The notes below the pieces were generated by a model. That model was given only the letters and a program-made list of their open reading frames with translations, did no database searches and was not told where the DNA came from. A stretch of DNA of 64,000 nucleotides from Brachycybe producta (Eukaryota; Arthropoda; Diplopoda; Playtdesmida; Andrognathidae): the NCBI GenBank assembly GCA_036925085.1, contig JAUPFP010000029.1, positions 558,001 to 622,000 of the forward strand, read 5' to 3'. Made by a program: the position numbers and the translations under genes. Positions 24,226-35,122 of this stretch are shown one piece after another (positions within the stretch are counted from its first letter, which is position 1; each line of letters opens with the position of its first letter).

Positions 24226-25664
24226 TTTCTAAACTTATTGTTGGCGTTTTTTTTTTTGTTTTTGTTTTCAATTAATTAATCTCGTTTATGAAGCTCATAA
24301 TTTTCGTTACTTTTCTTATCATAAAAGTTTGTCAACTTCTTAAGAAGAAATGTAAGAAACACATTGATGACGAGGTTTTTTACATATATAAGAGATTTAG
24401 TAGACTTAATATAGTGTGACATTGAAGATGATAAAGTGTTGATGTGTTAAATGTATATAATAGAAGAATGAATTTTGTATTTTGACACGCGGTACCTCGT
24501 ACATTCTATTATTAATAATATATTTAGAAAATATTATAAATCGAAAAAGTCAGTCAAAAAATTAACGTTGATAATTTTTTTCGAAAAAAAAAAGACAAGA
24601 AAATCTCTCTTGGTTTAAATTTTTTTCCACTTTGTGGGTTGAAAGATCGCTTTATAAACTCCACTTTATTTAGGGGGGGATTTTAGGGCTGTGAAATATA
24701 TATAACCTATTAGAAAATTAGACGACAGTTTCGATGGTCTTATGTATAATAATAAATACTCAGTGAAGAAAAACCCTCATTGAAGAAATTAATATCAATT
24801 TACATCTTTCCTATCCAATGAGCTTATATTTAAGAACAGTCAAAAGCAATTCTCACCATTGAAAAATGATGCATTCATATTGAAAGATTTATTTTAGATG
24901 TCAAATATTAAAATTTTTAGCTATAGCAAATTGGCTAAAGAAAATCCTTATCATCATCATCTCATTTTGCGCTTTTGTTGCCTGTGAGGCCTGCATGGAC
25001 CATGGACCTGGCCTGCCTGTTTGTCTGATTTGAAGCTGCATTGACTGAACTGCTCATATTTTTTTTCTTCATTGTAACGTGTTATTTCTGGTCAAAAGCA
25101 CATCTCTTATTGATTTTTTTTTAAAAAAAATAAGTAACTTAGTTTAGTCTAAACTAAGTCAGAAGAAAGTACTTGGCAAATTTTGTACTGCGATTGCGCC
25201 AAAATTGCAACATTGTGAACTTGAGGAAATCTTGCTCTGGGTTTTTTTTTCTTCCAATGTTGACTTGTGTGATAAATACCATTGTTGAACTTTTGTGCCA
25301 AACACAAAGCTAAGTCAAGAGATTAGTTTACGATTTTTCATGCATTTTTTTGCTCGTCTTTTTCTCTTTCTCTCTCTCCGTTGTTAATGCGACAAGTGAA
25401 TAAATAATTTCATTTTGTCATTTAGATCCCCTTCAATTAGGCAATCACTGCAAACACACAAACTTCACATTTTTATTTAGAAAGATAATATCGCGTTTAT
25501 AGTCGGCATTATTTTGTGATTACATTTAATTCTGATCTTTTGAGGTTTCATGACAAAACAAATCATAAAATTGCGACAGTCATACATTAGGATGTCACTG
25601 TTTATGTCTTTTATAATATACCAATTTATGACTATCATACGTGTACTGTATGTTATGTTGTACA
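24226..25664. other. AT-rich stretch, no gene seen
   Basis: The one notable item is a near-perfect dyad at 25137-25159 (11-bp arms ACTTAGTTTAG/CTAAACTAAGT around a single T). No credible ORF. Confidence 0.5.
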
Positions 25665-25850
25665 CCAAGGGGGTGTCATTACAGACTACAAACACAGATT
25701 ACAAACTACATTATAACTTCAAATATTGTCATATGACTGGTGTTGACTAGTGTACAGCATATTGTGGATTTGTGGATTTTGTGGCTGTTAAAAGGTTATG
25801 AGCAACATAATTAGAACAATTTACTGTCATATGACAGTCTTATTATCATT
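25665..25850. repeat. Dispersed repeat, family F partial copy
   Basis: It contains GTGTCATTACAGA, ATTGTCATATGACTGG and, in inverted sense, ACTGTCATATGACAGTCT near 25822-25840. It shares modules with 2085-2405 and 52060-52305. Confidence 0.45.
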
Positions 25851-26207
25851 CTATATACACTTGATAATTGCAATACATCAAATCAGATAGAATTTCATCA
25901 CGAAAAAGAAGACTGTAAATGTGGCATAACTTGTTAATTTACATGTCTGAGTACACTTTTATATTTAATGTAGTAGGCCTATTGATAATATTTATAGTAT
26001 AGTGTAATATACATTTTTCTTTAAAAAAACAGCCATTTCTTGACTGATTCGAAGTACAAAAATAGGCAGTACAAGTGTAGACTGGAATGCGCATGTTGTT
26101 GTTACCCATTTAGAAGATAATTTCATCTAAAACTCATTTTTGTCTGTGATTTTTCTTTTTTCTTGTGACACAGATTTTGTTCCGTTGAATTCTTTAACAT
26201 GTTCTCG

Positions 26208-26267
<60 letters not shown>

Positions 26268-26879
26268 TCTGTATTTGAAAAGGTTTTGGAACATTTTTAA
26301 CATTCTTTACTTTTTAGTGTTGAAAAAAAAAGTTTAGTTAGATCCATTGGACCCAACATTGAGAGTAGGAGGAGGAGAAATGGAGGTGGAGGGAATAGGC
26401 ATTGATGAGTTAAAAGTACTTAACTTTGGTTGGGGTGTCTTTCATTCTTATCAGGTTTCTCTTAGAATTTTAGCTTTTATTTTACACTCTACAGCGTTTG
26501 TGAATTCTGAATCATAAGAATTTAATTATGTATTTGTCTTTATAAGCTCCACATTGCAGATTGACAGGTGAACAAAATACAAGTGTCTTCTTACGTTACT
26601 TTCACGGTTCTGGTTGCTGTTGATGTTCAATTTGTTGTCTTAAGGGGAATTTGTTTAGTGAATTTGAGACTAAGAAAAAAAGTACATTTGTTAATTGAGC
26701 ATTAAAAAGAAGGGGATTTATCCTTTTGACATTTTCAACAGTGTGTTAATCCTTTTATCATTTTCAGTTCAGAAATAATATATTATCATGCCCGTGGTAT
26801 ATTAATTTACACTGATGCACCTTTAGGCCTACATGTATATGTCTACTGTACTGGACACCTAAATTGTGGGATTAATATA

Positions 26880-26959
<80 letters not shown>

Positions 26960-27252
26960 ATATATATATATAATTTAGAAAGGAAATTGATTGACATTTT
27001 GTATTTCTATGTGTTTGTAAATGTCAAAAAATACTAGTTTATTTAATTCTTAAGTTGTCAGTTTTGTATCGTTTTCGATTCACAATTATTTTTAATAGTT
27101 TTTAGGATAGTTATATATTTTAGTAACTCGGACAGAACATCATGTACTTACTGTATTTTACCATTAGACCAAATTTAAGATGGAATTTTGGGTCGTATTC
27201 TTCAGAATAATTTTTCTTTAAAAAAGTTTATTCAAAAAATTATTAAGATTTA
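25851..27252. other. AT-rich stretch with microsatellites, no gene seen
   Basis: It holds (CT)n at 26206-26262 and (TA)n at 26877-26972 with ATG interruptions. Open frames here are translations of those tracts. Confidence 0.5.
26877..26972. repeat. (TA)n microsatellite with interruptions
   Basis: About 95 bp of TA repeat broken by two TATG units and one AA. Confidence 0.95.
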
Positions 27253-27535
27253 CGGCTCTTAGTACTTGAACTTCAAGTCTTGAACCTTCTTCACATGGTT
27301 CAAACATAGCAAATTTTATCTTGTTCAAATGTACCTCAGTAAAACTAGGTTGGAAACCTGCTGTGATCGTTCAAAGTTGACGTTTAAGGGTCATATTAAT
27401 GCTATTTAAAGTCAAAGCTTGTGCTAAACTCATCACCTATTACATCAAACTTCATATAAAAAGTTCAGGACTTTACTTTTTTATTAGCACTGCCTTTGAC
27501 TTAGCATTCATTACGAATATGACCCCCGAATGCTA
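27253..27535. repeat. Fold-back repeats, families C and D joined
   Basis: 27253-27300 has the family C signature (TTGAACTTCAAGTC, TTGAACC). 27384-27535 is a family D fold-back: GGGTCATATTAATGCT, AAAGTCAAAGC, TGCTAAACTCAT on the left; TTAGCACTGCCTTTGACTTA, GCATTC and ATATGACCC on the right. Confidence 0.5.
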
Positions 27536-28532
27536 AAGTTCCTTCTTTAATTTGCTAATTCGCATTTTAGTCATTTTTAGGCGCATTACATTTTAACTTT
27601 TATTTTTAACCATATTTCTACTCTTGACTTTAGAAATTGATATCTATATTAATTGGCGGAGTCCCTCAATTTTAATTAGATATTCAGATTTATTAAAACT
27701 GATCGAATTTAATGAAATCCTATCTATACAATTTCCAAACCTAACTTATTATTTGAATTTGGAAGTTCTTTTTGAACTAATAAAATGAGCATAAATGTAT
27801 TAATGATTATAATTATATACATGCATGATATGAATATCATGATTAAAATAGTCGGCATTAATAATGGATTTTCATGAGTTTTGTGGGGATGTCATTTGCA
27901 TGTGCCACAAAGACAATAGTTTCTGCGGCGCATCTAAAAACAGCATTTCAATTAAACATAATATCTCTACTCTTAAATTAATAAATTTGATTCTTTTATT
28001 AATAATACTGTATTACTTTTCTGTCTAATAACAATTATGCTAGTAGTTAAAATCTGTATAATATATATTATACAGCTAAAAAAACAAGATGTGTTTTCAA
28101 CATAACCATTGTTAGCCTCCATAGACATGAAAAATATCTTTAGTAAATTTCACCATCCTCATTCAGTAAGGGGGAGGGGGTTCGGTAAAGTGGGGGAGAG
28201 ACCTAATTACACTGAAACTCAAAAGTAACTCTTGTGATTCTTCATGAATATTGAGTATTTAGGGGTGGTACAAGTAGGTGGAATGGCAATTAAAAGGGCA
28301 TAAAAAGAGTTTCACTAAATTTCTTCCTGTAATTTTATTTTCACGGCTGAAAGATGCATCGTCTTTCAACAGTTTAAGAAAAAAAAAGAAGGTTCTTTTG
28401 CCCATTAAATTTCAATTTTCTACCCAGAAGGGTTTTTTTGTTTATTGGGGCGAGGGGGGAATATGGCGTAGAGTTAAATTATTTTTGCATGAACTCATAT
28501 AATGTAAAATATTCTCTATTAGAGAGAGAGAG

Positions 28533-28565
<33 letters not shown>

Positions 28566-30191
28566 AAATGAATATTTCCTCATATATTTTGTGTCATATA
28601 ACAAGACACCTAACGCATTCCTGATTGATAAACTACCTTTCTTTGTTTTGGGGGTGGGGAACGAAGAAGACATTTTCAATTACAACGTTTTTTTTCATAA
28701 TTCTAATAGACTCTATTAGAGACAATGGACTATTCATCTCTTTTGTTATGTGTAAGTATTAAACAAGAACTCATATTCACTAAGTAGGTTTTTTTTAAAA
28801 AATTTCTTCTTCCGTAATATCATTGGAAAGTTAAATATATTTTGAAGAAAAAAAAATCTTTTAAGTAACAATTTTTAGTGTTCATTTTATATTTTAGATC
28901 TGTGATTTAATTGTTTCATTTTTAAACTGTTGTTCGCCGACAAATTGTAGATTTTAATTCTGACAGTTCTGTAGACTTGTTGTCTATGTTAGCCATTGTC
29001 ATAAAAGTATATTAAATTGAATAGGATAATTTCTATACACAATTGGAGAGAGTTGGTTTTTCTTTGTCTCTGTTAATTTATTTACAGTAATAGTAATTTG
29101 AGATTATAAACAACGGATTTTTTTTCTAGCTATTTGTTTATTATTACTCTAACTTTTTAGAAAATTTAACTTTTAAGTCTGAGGCTTATCTTATAACTTA
29201 TATACAATTAATAGTTTACGTTATGTTGATCAAATAAAATGATTCGTGGTAGCTTTGTTTTCATTATCAATGTGATGGATATTTATACCATTTCTTATTA
29301 TTATATTTCTTAATTTGTAACTCCAAATTACGTTTAAGACTTGACTTAACATCCAGTTTACAATGGTGAAGATGTTTAAATTTAGCAAACTGGTGGTACC
29401 TTTTTCAGTGAAAATACGTTGCAATATGTCGATGGCCGAATTTCTTTGTTAAAATTCTAAAGTTTGATTACACATTCTTTAGCTGCGTGTCTGTCTTTAA
29501 ATTTAGCTCTCACAATTCCTTATATATATATTTTTTAAACATTCCAACACATCTTATGAGGAATTTAATATGTTGTCGTTATATTCTTATAGAAGAAACT
29601 GAACAATTGATTTTTTCTTCTTCTTCTACCTAAAATTTGACAATGTTGGTAAAGTAATTGTTTTTGAAACATCACTGGCACGGTAGCCTACATAAAAGAG
29701 GTTATTACTATTACTTATTACTACTTTCTTAGTTTAGCTAAGTTTAAAAGTAAATTCTAAAAATATGTGGTTTTCAGAGCTCCTATAGTTGAGCCACATA
29801 CCAAAATATAACAAAATATAAGATCACCTTCACCCCACCACCCCCTGCCATGTAATTATTTTCTATACTCCGCGGAAAAGAATTTTTTTTCTTAGTTTCA
29901 GGAGACATTTCTTTGGCCTTTTTTTTCAGTTTGACATGAAGTAATGCATCATTGTCACTTCTTGTCTTTTTTTTCCCCCATTTTCTTGTACATTTTTTCT
30001 TATTTGTACACTTGTCTCTCCTAAAAGTGAACAGACTCAAAATACAGACGAAAAAAATGTCTTCTGTTGTTAGTCTCTACATTATAGTTAAATATATAAG
30101 GAATGCATTCTATCATCACATTATTTATGGAATTTATTGAGCTTCTATTTGGTTGCATTTTTACAAAAAAACTTACTTTTTTTTTCTTCTT
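27536..30191. other. AT-rich stretch, no gene seen
   Basis: It contains G-rich patches near 28168-28200, and (GA)n at 28521-28564 with two GATA interruptions. Open frames lack any domain-like pattern. Confidence 0.5.
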
Positions 30192-30194
30192 TAA

Positions 30195-30383
30195 GGCCCT
30201 GTTTCCATTTGATGTAAATTATCAAGCTGTGGAAATTTCAACTACAGAAAAATGCCAGTTTACTATTGTCTAATTAGTTACTACATTGCTATTAGTTTGA
30301 TAATAAACTGTCAAGTCTATTAGGAGAAAATGACAGTTTAAAACACATTTCCGCTATCATTTTTGTCAAGTGGAAACAAGGCC
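30195..30383. mobile_element. PIF/Harbinger-like MITE
   Basis: The 189-bp element has terminal inverted repeats beginning GGCCCTGTTTCCATTTGA on the left and, read inward, GGCCTTGTTTCCACTTGA on the right. It is flanked by TAA on both sides (30192-30194 and 30384-30386). A 3-bp TAA/TTA duplication and a terminal repeat starting GGCC are known hallmarks of PIF/Harbinger elements. There is no ORF, so it is non-autonomous. The arms have diverged, which suggests an old insertion. Confidence 0.75.
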
Positions 30384-30386
30384 TAA

Positions 30387-32457
30387 AAGAAACTTAATCT
30401 ACTTGTGCCCATTAAAGGCATTTTAGTAGTTTCTTTTTGTAGTAATTAATTGAGATAATGTTTTTTATTCTAATGATATTGAACTGTATTTTATTGCTTA
30501 ATGTATGCCTAATTATGCAAACGAAAGGAAAATTTTCAGTTTTTAAGAAGAAAAAAAAACTCACTAATAATGTAATGGATCTAATGTGACAGTCTCTTTT
30601 TTTTCTCAATATAAAAACAATTTATTTGTGTCTAAAGTTTATAACGGTATTTATATGGACTACTTAGTAACTATTTGAACCTTTCGAGGTTTTTTTTTAT
30701 AAAAAAGATTGAACAACAGATTGTGACTTATAAAGAATTACGAGCAGTCAACCAAGCAATTATTTCATACCTTATTAGGTCGTTTAGCCTCATTGCAACA
30801 GATTACATTTGCCGTGATCACAATTTGGAATATTTTACAACAAGATATGTTTGTGTGTTACCAATGGTGATAATACTCGTGCATCTTTAAATTTTTTGCA
30901 AGAAACTGTGCAAGAATTACATCAATATTTGGCTCATTTTTTAAAACTAAATTTTGCAAAGAAAAATAACCAGTGTCATCATTTGCTTTTAAATATTCTG
31001 TTAAAAATGTATGAAACTCTCATGATTATTTTCCGAAAAAGAGATGATTGCAACTTATGCAATTATTCTATTATCACATTTAGAAAATGGCAATAATGTT
31101 TTTTTTTCTGCATGGCACATAGCAGTAATATATTGTTTGCAATTTCAGATATTGCCAGTGTGGATGTTTGCAACTGTAGTTTGGAAGAAGTCTCTTTGTT
31201 ATGCGTATGTCAAAAGGCTGATTTAACCTAATAAACATTTTGGCTTCAAGAAATGAATTTTACTTAAAATGATAATTATTTGTACAATACATCATCTAGT
31301 AGGCCCTATAGACAGTGTATATAACATAATGAGCTACATATGTGTTTTTCTACTTTCTAATGTTTGGTTTCTTGCTTGGTTGCTTAATTTTTCTTGTTGT
31401 TTTCTTCTGTTTTTTTTTTTTCTTTCATACCAGAAATTTAATACTGAGTCGGTTTTGAGATAAAAGAAGAAGTAGAAGATTGAAGAAGAAGAAGGAGATA
31501 ATTAATTCATGGTGAGCTTTTAAATTTTGCTTGGATGAATTCGTGTTCGTTTATTTTTATTCCTGGTTTCACGATGTTCATCCTTACATTTAGTAAATAG
31601 CAAAAGAGATAGATATACAGATAAAAGAAATTTTCTTCCATATTTTCTTGTTGTTCCTTTGGAAATTTTCTTGTTTTACAACACAAGACGACTAGAAAAA
31701 TAAGAGAACCTCCTGACTGACTCTTCAGTTGAGTGGAGCAGTTACATAGGAATTGAGGGGCCAACTTGTCATATACAACATAAAAGATGGACCTACCCCT
31801 TACTTCATCCCAGCACGCAAACAATACATACAAACATATACACCCCCCCCCCAATGAATTCACATGTTCACATAGTTGGGTTGACTTGAGTGAAAGGACA
31901 AAACTGCATCATTAAATTTGCAAGCTTGTCTGTGTCTGTTTGTATGTTCTTGTTCTACAATTGTGTGTGTGTTCGTTTTGCTTTAAGAGAGAGTAGATTA
32001 TTTTCTTGAGAAAAAAGAAAAAGAGCTTGTAAAGTACATTCTACTTACAAGAACCATTATTCTTGAAAAAGGGAAAATAGGAGGAGGGATGAGACTGGGA
32101 GGCCCTTTTTTCTCTCTCTATATATCTGAATCCATCTCAGCCCCTTCTCTTAAACTTCTCCTCCCCCCTCACAACCACCACCAATTCTTACTATTTTTCA
32201 AACTCTTATTGTCTTTGCTTTTTCTCTTATTTTTAATGATGTCAGCTTGCTAATAATTTTTGTAGAGGATATAATTTGACGCGACGTCACTCACTTAGAA
32301 ATGGAGAGAAAAAAAAGTCTTTTCTTTTAACGTCAATTTATTTAGAGAAATTCAACGATTGATTTTTTTTAAATATAAAAAGAATTGAATGTAAGGATTT
32401 TTTTTCTTCTTTTAGATTGACAAAACGATTTCTTAACTGTTTCAAATGGTAACAATC
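30387..32457. other. AT-rich stretch, no gene seen
   Basis: Several open frames of 60-118 codons occur (the longest on the minus strand, 31507-31863). They have no recognisable motif, no homopolymer-free conserved look and no convincing splice context. A C-run lies at 31842-31851. I leave them uncalled. Confidence 0.45.
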
Positions 32458-32459
32458 TA

Positions 32460-32781
32460 AGATAGCTTATACACGATCAATTGTGGCTTGTCCATCTTGG
32501 TTTATTAATTCAGGATTGTCTCTTAAAATCGACAATAGACCTTCAAGTCATTTCTCTTTAATTTATTGTTCCTGTCATCTTTTCAAAAAATTGTTTATTA
32601 ATTCACTATTTCTCATAATATGAAACATTAAGATTTTTACACATTTTTTTTGTTTTCACGCTACAAAGGTTGTCATCCACCTCTTCCAGAATTTAAACGA
32701 AAATCTGCCTTTGCAAAAAGTTGAAATGAAGATAAAAAGCCAAGATTGACAAGCCATAATTGATCGTGTGTGTAAGCTGCC
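32460..32781. mobile_element. Tc1/mariner-like MITE, copy 1
   Basis: Terminal inverted repeats of about 42 bp: left AGATAGCTTATACACGATCA, ATTGTGGCTTGTCCATCTTG; right, read inward, AGGCAGCTTACACACACGAT, CAATTATGGCTTGTCAATCT. TA flanks both ends (32458-32459 and 32782-32783), consistent with Tc1/mariner-type target duplication. The interior of about 240 bp is AT-rich and non-coding. Copy 2 is at 49000-49439, and a single end at 60685-60725. Confidence 0.7.
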
Positions 32782-32783
32782 TT

Positions 32784-33829
32784 AAACTCTTTTCTAGCTT
32801 TTTTTTTTTGGTACCTTCGTTTTCAAACACAGGTGGAACTTTTCTTAAATGGATTCTTTTTTTTTACTTTAAATGTAGGTTAAGTTTGTGTGTTTTCATA
32901 TAGTATGTGTATGAGTATGTACTATTTGTATAAGTACGTGCTTGTGTGCGTGTTGTTCCTCCAATGGTCTTTTTTAATATGAACTAAATGTGTTCAAAGG
33001 GATTTTTGATTGAAAATGGTATTTTTTTATTATTATAATTTGTTTGTTTGTTGTTGTCGTTTTCCAATTTTCATTTAATCTGCCGAAATGGATTTCTCCA
33101 TCTTCTTTATTTATTTAGTACGGTTTTTTTTTAAAAAAATCTAAATGTTCCGAGATATAAAGAAGAGAGAATATCACGAATTTCCACCATTTCTAATCTG
33201 TTTAATGTTTGGATGTTGTTGTTTTTTTTTGGGGGGGGAGTTTTATCGACTATCGGATTATTTTTATGTGGGCATTTTTGTTCACATTACTCAACTGTTT
33301 AGATTATTAGTAAATTGGAATTCAAATAAATAAATGGATATTTATAATATTGATCATAATATTGAGCATCCATGAGCAGATTTATTCTTCTGAATAATTT
33401 TTTTAAAGTTTGTTTTTCATATTTTAACATGTTTTTAAAGATGTTTATTTAGTTTTTATTTATTGCATAATAGAAAATATATAATTAGTATTAGAAAATG
33501 CCTACCGAAAAAGCGACTGAAAACGAAAATGTTCTAATTTAATTTTATTGTTTATTCTTGTTGTTTTTCTGTCTACTTTCTGCCAAATTAATAGAATAGA
33601 AATATTTCAATTAGAGAAATTCTTTTTTTTTAGCAAAAAATAATTAGTTTTTTAGTCATGATCACTAAAGCAGAAAACGTCGACCAAAAAAGCGACTGAA
33701 ACAAAAAACACTATAAATATAAATAGTTTATTCTATTTTTGTTGTTTTTCTGCCTACTTTTTGTCAAATAAATAGAAAAGAATCATAGTATTTTCGTTTC
33801 AGTCGGCGTTTCCGGCATGTGTGATCTTG
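32784..33829. other. AT-rich stretch, no gene seen
   Basis: The phrases AAAAAGCGACTGAAAACG (33508) and AAAAAGCGACTGAAACA (33687) repeat about 180 bp apart, with CTTTTTGTCAAATAAATAGA / TTTCTGCCAAATTAATAGA downstream of each. This suggests a degenerate direct duplication (33480-33610 and 33660-33785). No ORF of note. Confidence 0.4.
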
Positions 33830-34022
33830 ACTTTGGACAAGATGACTTGATACCTGAACTTTAACTTTGAACCTTGTGAGCCAGGATTTCAAATATAGAA
33901 AAAACAACGTTCTTATAATTATAATAATCAATAAAACATTGTTTTCAAATATTGAAAAATTGTTCACTTAAGATTTAAATTGAAGTTCAAGTGCCAAGTT
34001 TCCTTCTTGAAATTGGACCTAA
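33830..34022. repeat. Fold-back repeat, family C
   Basis: The left arm has TGAACTTTAACTTTGAACC and GAGCCAGGATTTCAAAT. The right arm has AAATTGAAGTTCAAGTGCCA, AGTTTCCTTCTTGAAATT and GGACC. The arms are inverted with respect to each other. No coding capacity. Confidence 0.55.
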
Positions 34023-34261
34023 AATTTCAAAAGGGTTTTTCTTCTTGTTGTTTCTTTGTAAGGATTGTTTTTAAAAGACTTGATAGACTGCTATTAATTT
34101 ATTGTCTTTTGTCTTAATCTTGATCATATGCTAATCATTTGTCTCTCACAACTCTGGTTTTAGTTTTTGAATGTGAGAGAGAGAGATTGTCTCTTTTGTT
34201 GTTTCTTCATCATATATGCCATTAACAAATTAAAAACATGAGCTGTAAACACGAAAAGAAA

Positions 34262-34279
34262 GGGGGGGGGGGGGGGGGG
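34262..34279. repeat. 18-bp poly-G run
   Basis: An uninterrupted G homopolymer. It also creates an artificial poly-Gly open frame. Confidence 0.97.
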
Positions 34280-34701
34280 TTGGAGGCTGAAAAATGCAAG
34301 TTTCTTCTTTCTCCTTATTCACAGAGAAGTAAATTTTCCCATAATAAGTGTACCTTTTATATACATGTATATACTGTATATATGCGAATGGGCCTCAAAT
34401 ACAGACATCTTAAGACGAGGAGGAATTGCATTTGTATATATTAGACCACTTTAGAATAATTTATTTCTTTTCATTTGGATAAAAGTCTGGAAAACATATA
34501 AACGAAAACAAAATTAATTTCCATCCATGATTTGAATTCTGCATTGCATTTATTTAAATGTGAATGAATCAGTTTATGTTTGAGAAAGGGAATCGTTCTT
34601 TTTTTACTTGAAACAATTTTAACTTGTAATTTAAATATCGTATAGACATAAATAATTGTGTGTTTGTGTTTTGGGTTACTATTAGAATATATAATCTAAA
34701 T

Positions 34702-34705
34702 ATTT
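34702..34705. repeat. Target-site duplication, left (ATTT)
   Basis: ATTT directly abuts the LTR terminus TGTAAC, and the same four bases follow the other LTR at 44246-44249. A 4-bp duplication is within the range known for Ty3/Gypsy integrases. Confidence 0.75.
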
Positions 34706-35015
34706 TGTAACATCCCCGTTTCCGTAGGGTTAGTAGAGAGATCTCTACTAGCCATCTAGAAGTGTCGAATGGATGTTGATGATTAAGTCTTTCGGTCTAT
34801 TGGCTCCTGTGTTGCTACTTAACCACCAGGGACACAAGGGTCGGTACCTCAGGAGACCTGTGGTAGAGAATATTGTAGAGATGTCGTCTTACACTCGGCT
34901 GCTGGAGACTTCGTTGTCCGGTGGAAACATCGGCTACGTGGCGGCTATAATTCTAAGTCCCACTCCCATAAAATGACTGAGTCCACACATTGAATTCGTA
35001 TGTTGAAAATGCTCT

Positions 35016-35021
35016 TTTATT
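35016..35021 (-). promoter_or_regulatory. Poly(A) signal AATAAA in 3' LTR
   Basis: AATAAA on the minus strand, about 115 bases downstream of the TATA box. This copy would serve to end the element's transcript. Confidence 0.6.
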
Positions 35022-35122
35022 CAATAAACAGAGAGTCCTGTAGATTGAGAGATATCGCATCGGTCTTAAGCATAAAGACGGTTTGTCCGATCTGCCTGAT
35101 CTATCCGATCTGTCCTCTCAAT

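Noticed and set aside
31507..31863. 118-codon minus-strand frame as a host gene
   Set aside because: No motif, no conserved pattern, mixed hydrophobic/low-complexity sequence and no splice or promoter context. A frame of this length can arise by chance in 64 kb.
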